From: Symbiodinium natans
Taxonomy: Eukaryota > Sar > Dinophyceae > Suessiales > Symbiodiniaceae
DNA: 64,000 nt
Assembly (NCBI GenBank): GCA_905221605.1
Contig: CAJNDS010002067.1
Span: forward strand, 82,501 to 146,500
Direction: 5' to 3'
Positions 61,931 to 64,000 of the stretch are shown here, piece by piece. The notes under the pieces were generated by a model. The model was given only the letters and a program-made list of their open reading frames with translations. It was not told the origin of the DNA and searched no databases. A program made the position numbers and the translations under genes. How positions within the stretch are numbered: position 1 is the stretch's first letter; each line of letters begins with the position of its first letter.

Positions 61931-63297
61931 CCTGCACCACCAAGAAGGGTGTAGTACCCTCCACCCTAAACCCGTGTAGTTGAGGTATAAGTACCCTGAA
62001 CCTGAAGTAGGGTACCCTCAACACCAAACCCTGAATGCTAGCGTCCTGGAACCCTAACCCTCAACCCTAAACCCTAAACCCTAAACCCCAGAGATTTCAG
62101 CACCTCCATGGTTTTGTCGATCCAGAAGCGCCGCGTCTCACCGGGAAGCATGCGCAACACCTGAGCTGGCGTTAGGGTTTATAGGGTTCAGGGTTTAGGG
62201 TTTGGGGTTTAGGGTTTAGGCTTAGTTTAGGGTTTAGGGTTTAGGGTTCAGGGTTCAGGGTTTGGGGTTTGGGGTTTGGGGTTCGGGTTCCGAGCTTCTT
62301 TTCCTCTTATCCGCGAAGGCTACTGATCCAGTCCTTTCCAGGACAACTGTCGGAATACTTCGAGTGCGTTGGGTATGTGAACCAAGCACTTTTTACCTTG
62401 GACATCCTTGTCGCCCTCAAACCGACATTAGCCCTACACCGGGTTTAGTTTAGGGTTGAGGGCTTAGGGTTTAGGGTCTAGGGTTGAAAAACAGCTTGTG
62501 AAGCTTGGGATTTCAGGAACTACTGCCAGCCAAGCCCATGTGCATTTCCAGAATAGCCTGCTCCCTCACTTTCTCTCCAAGGGCCCCCAAACAGTCACTC
62601 AACTCCCCTAAACCCTAAACCCTAAACCCTAAACCATAAACCCTACACCCTACACCCCAAACCCCAAACCTCAAACCCTAAACCCTGAACCAGGAGCCCT
62701 CAGTCCTAAATGCTAAGCTCTCTGTCCAAAAATCAAGGGTGCCATGGTAAAAAAGATAGCTCTCTTCAACCCAAACCAGAAGAACCTTTTGAAGGGCCTG
62801 CTTGCCTCAACCGCGAACTCTAGACCCCGCTGAAGCTCAAAATTATCAAGCCGAAACTCTAAAGCCGACACCCTGACCCCCACCACCGAAACTCTAAACC
62901 CCTCAGCCCTATACCATAAACCCTCAACCCCTAAGCCCTCAGCTCTACACAATATAAATCTTAGCGCCTGAACCCCTAAGCCCTAAACCCTAAGCCCTAA
63001 ACCCTGAACCCTAAACCCTAAGCCCTAAATTTTAAACCCCATACAGCCGCGGCACCCCGTCTCTGAGAGGCCCGAACTCGCACACCAAGGCCCTGTCGTC
63101 CTCGCCTTCCTGGGGCTTTTTGAGGGTTAAGGGGGTTACCCCCCAACACCCCGAAACCCTAAACCTTTAACCCTAAACCCTAAACCCTAAACCCTAAACC
63201 TTAAACCCTAAGCCCTAGCCCTAAACCCTAAACCCTAAACCCACCCTAAACCCTAAACCCTAAACCCTAAACCCTAAACCCTAAACCTCTCTTATTA
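61931..63297. other. Repeat field without assigned exon
   Basis: CCCTAAA and TTTAGGG blocks of both orientations (62050-62090, 62170-62280, 62605-62690, 62965-63030, 63150-63290). No island with good edges was found. Confidence 0.55.
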
Positions 63298-63322
63298 TGC
63301 ATATATATATATATATATATAT
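63298..63322. repeat. TA dinucleotide microsatellite
   Basis: (AT)n between a CCCTAAA array and the inverted minisatellite. Confidence 0.92.
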
Positions 63323-63337
63323 ACATATAAACCCTAA

Positions 63338-63588
63338 TGACTTAGTGGGCATAGGCGCAAACCTTAGTGGGCAAGGTACAAACCTTCGTGGGCAAGGCAC
63401 AGACCTTAGTAGGCACAAACCGTAGTTGGCAAGGCACAAACCTTCGTGAGCAAGGCACGCCCGTGCCTTGCCCACCAAGGTTTGTGCCTTGCCCACAAAG
63501 GTTGGTGCCTTGCCTACGAAGGTTTGTGCCTTACCCACGAAGCCACAAACCTTGGCAAGGCGTAAACCTTAGTGGGCAAGGCACGTCC
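63338..63588. repeat. Head-to-head inverted minisatellite
   Basis: Units of about 23 bp, AACCTTAGTGGGCAAGGCAC, run forward to about 63460, then in reverse complement (GTGCCTTGCCCACGAAGGTT) to about 63540, then forward again. It can form a large hairpin; the open frames on both strands are repeat artefacts. Confidence 0.9.
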
Positions 63589-64000
63589 CCTCCCCCCCCC
63601 CCCCTTCCCCTCCTCCCCTCGTTTTCTGGGGTGCTCTGGGTGGGTGGGTACTTCTCCATCACGCGATGGAAAAACTTGACTAGTGAAAGCTAGTACATGA
63701 GCTGCTGAACCCTAAACCCTAAACCCTAAACCCCAAACCCTAAACCCTAATTAAACCCCAGCCCTCAACCCTAAACCCTAAACCCCGAGCCCGAAAAGCT
63801 TGTGATGCCACTGCCGGCCTGCTGCACGCGGCAGCTACCACCATCACAGCGCCAAACCTTTGGGTTTAAGGCCTATAGAGCTTAGGGCTTTTGCAATGGG
63901 TTTAGGGTATTTAGGGAATACAGGGAATATAGGGAATGTAGGGAATATAGGGTATATAGTGTATGGGGTTTAGGGTTTGGGGGTTGGGGGTTTGGGGTTT

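Noticed and set aside
1-64000. Apicomplexan origin, since some coccidians carry interspersed TTTAGGG-like repeats
   Set aside because: No CAG-repeat coding islands were seen, and the spliced-leader relic points to a dinoflagellate.

Overview
Organism. This is nuclear eukaryotic DNA, almost certainly from a dinoflagellate. Two observations support that. Hundreds of TTTAGGG/CCCTAAA telomere-type heptamers are scattered through the whole window. The minus strand at 1346-1362 carries CATTTTGGCTCAAG, the 3' part of the dinoflagellate trans-spliced leader, about 57 nt upstream of the ATG of the longest intact ORF. I cannot name a genus.

Layout. Most of the 64 kb is built from one repeating unit: a GC-rich island of about 40-250 nt, with a CCCTAAA array usually on its left and a TTTAGGG array usually on its right, then a variable spacer. 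Read on the minus strand, about 60 islands translate openly between an AG and a GT (sometimes GC) at their edges. I interpret them as small exons of one or more minus-strand genes with very long introns. Each intron would begin with a TTTAGGG array, whose GT can itself be the splice donor, and end with a CCCTAAA array followed by a short C/T-rich stretch and CAG. Many islands are also open in a frame of the other strand, and a 30-codon open frame is weak evidence alone. Per-exon confidence is therefore moderate. The stronger case is collective: edge position, amino-acid composition, and runs of exons with compatible phases. Examples are twelve phase-0 candidates, including a duplicated pair, from 36186 down to 26091 with one non-matching island among them, and the chain 6662, 5800, 5409, 4527, 3868, 2840. 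I recognise no gene product with certainty. One island resembles a DEAD-box motif (48912-48959) and one a dynein heavy-chain linker motif (26968-27033), both weakly. Exon entries give 'lead' and 'trail', the number of bases outside whole codons at the 5' and 3' end.

Other content. (1) Positions 1-1289 hold a single-exon minus-strand gene copy with a spliced-leader relic, interrupted by one in-frame TAG. (2) Positions 40161-41114 hold a 5'-truncated non-LTR retrotransposon tail (RNase H end plus C-terminal region). (3) Positions 43738-44007 hold a small MULE-like transposase fragment. (4) The spacers carry several families of short palindromic MITE-like elements, including seven copies of a 117-120 bp TA-flanked element with a 16-bp terminal inverted repeat. 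(5) There are minisatellites (59968-60307, 63338-63588, 29858-29990), microsatellites and long poly-G/poly-C tracts. No rRNA, tRNA, CRISPR array or bacterial-type operon was seen.

Most notable result: exon islands systematically bracketed by oppositely oriented telomere-like arrays, so that every intron would have telomere-repeat inverted termini able to pair in the pre-mRNA.
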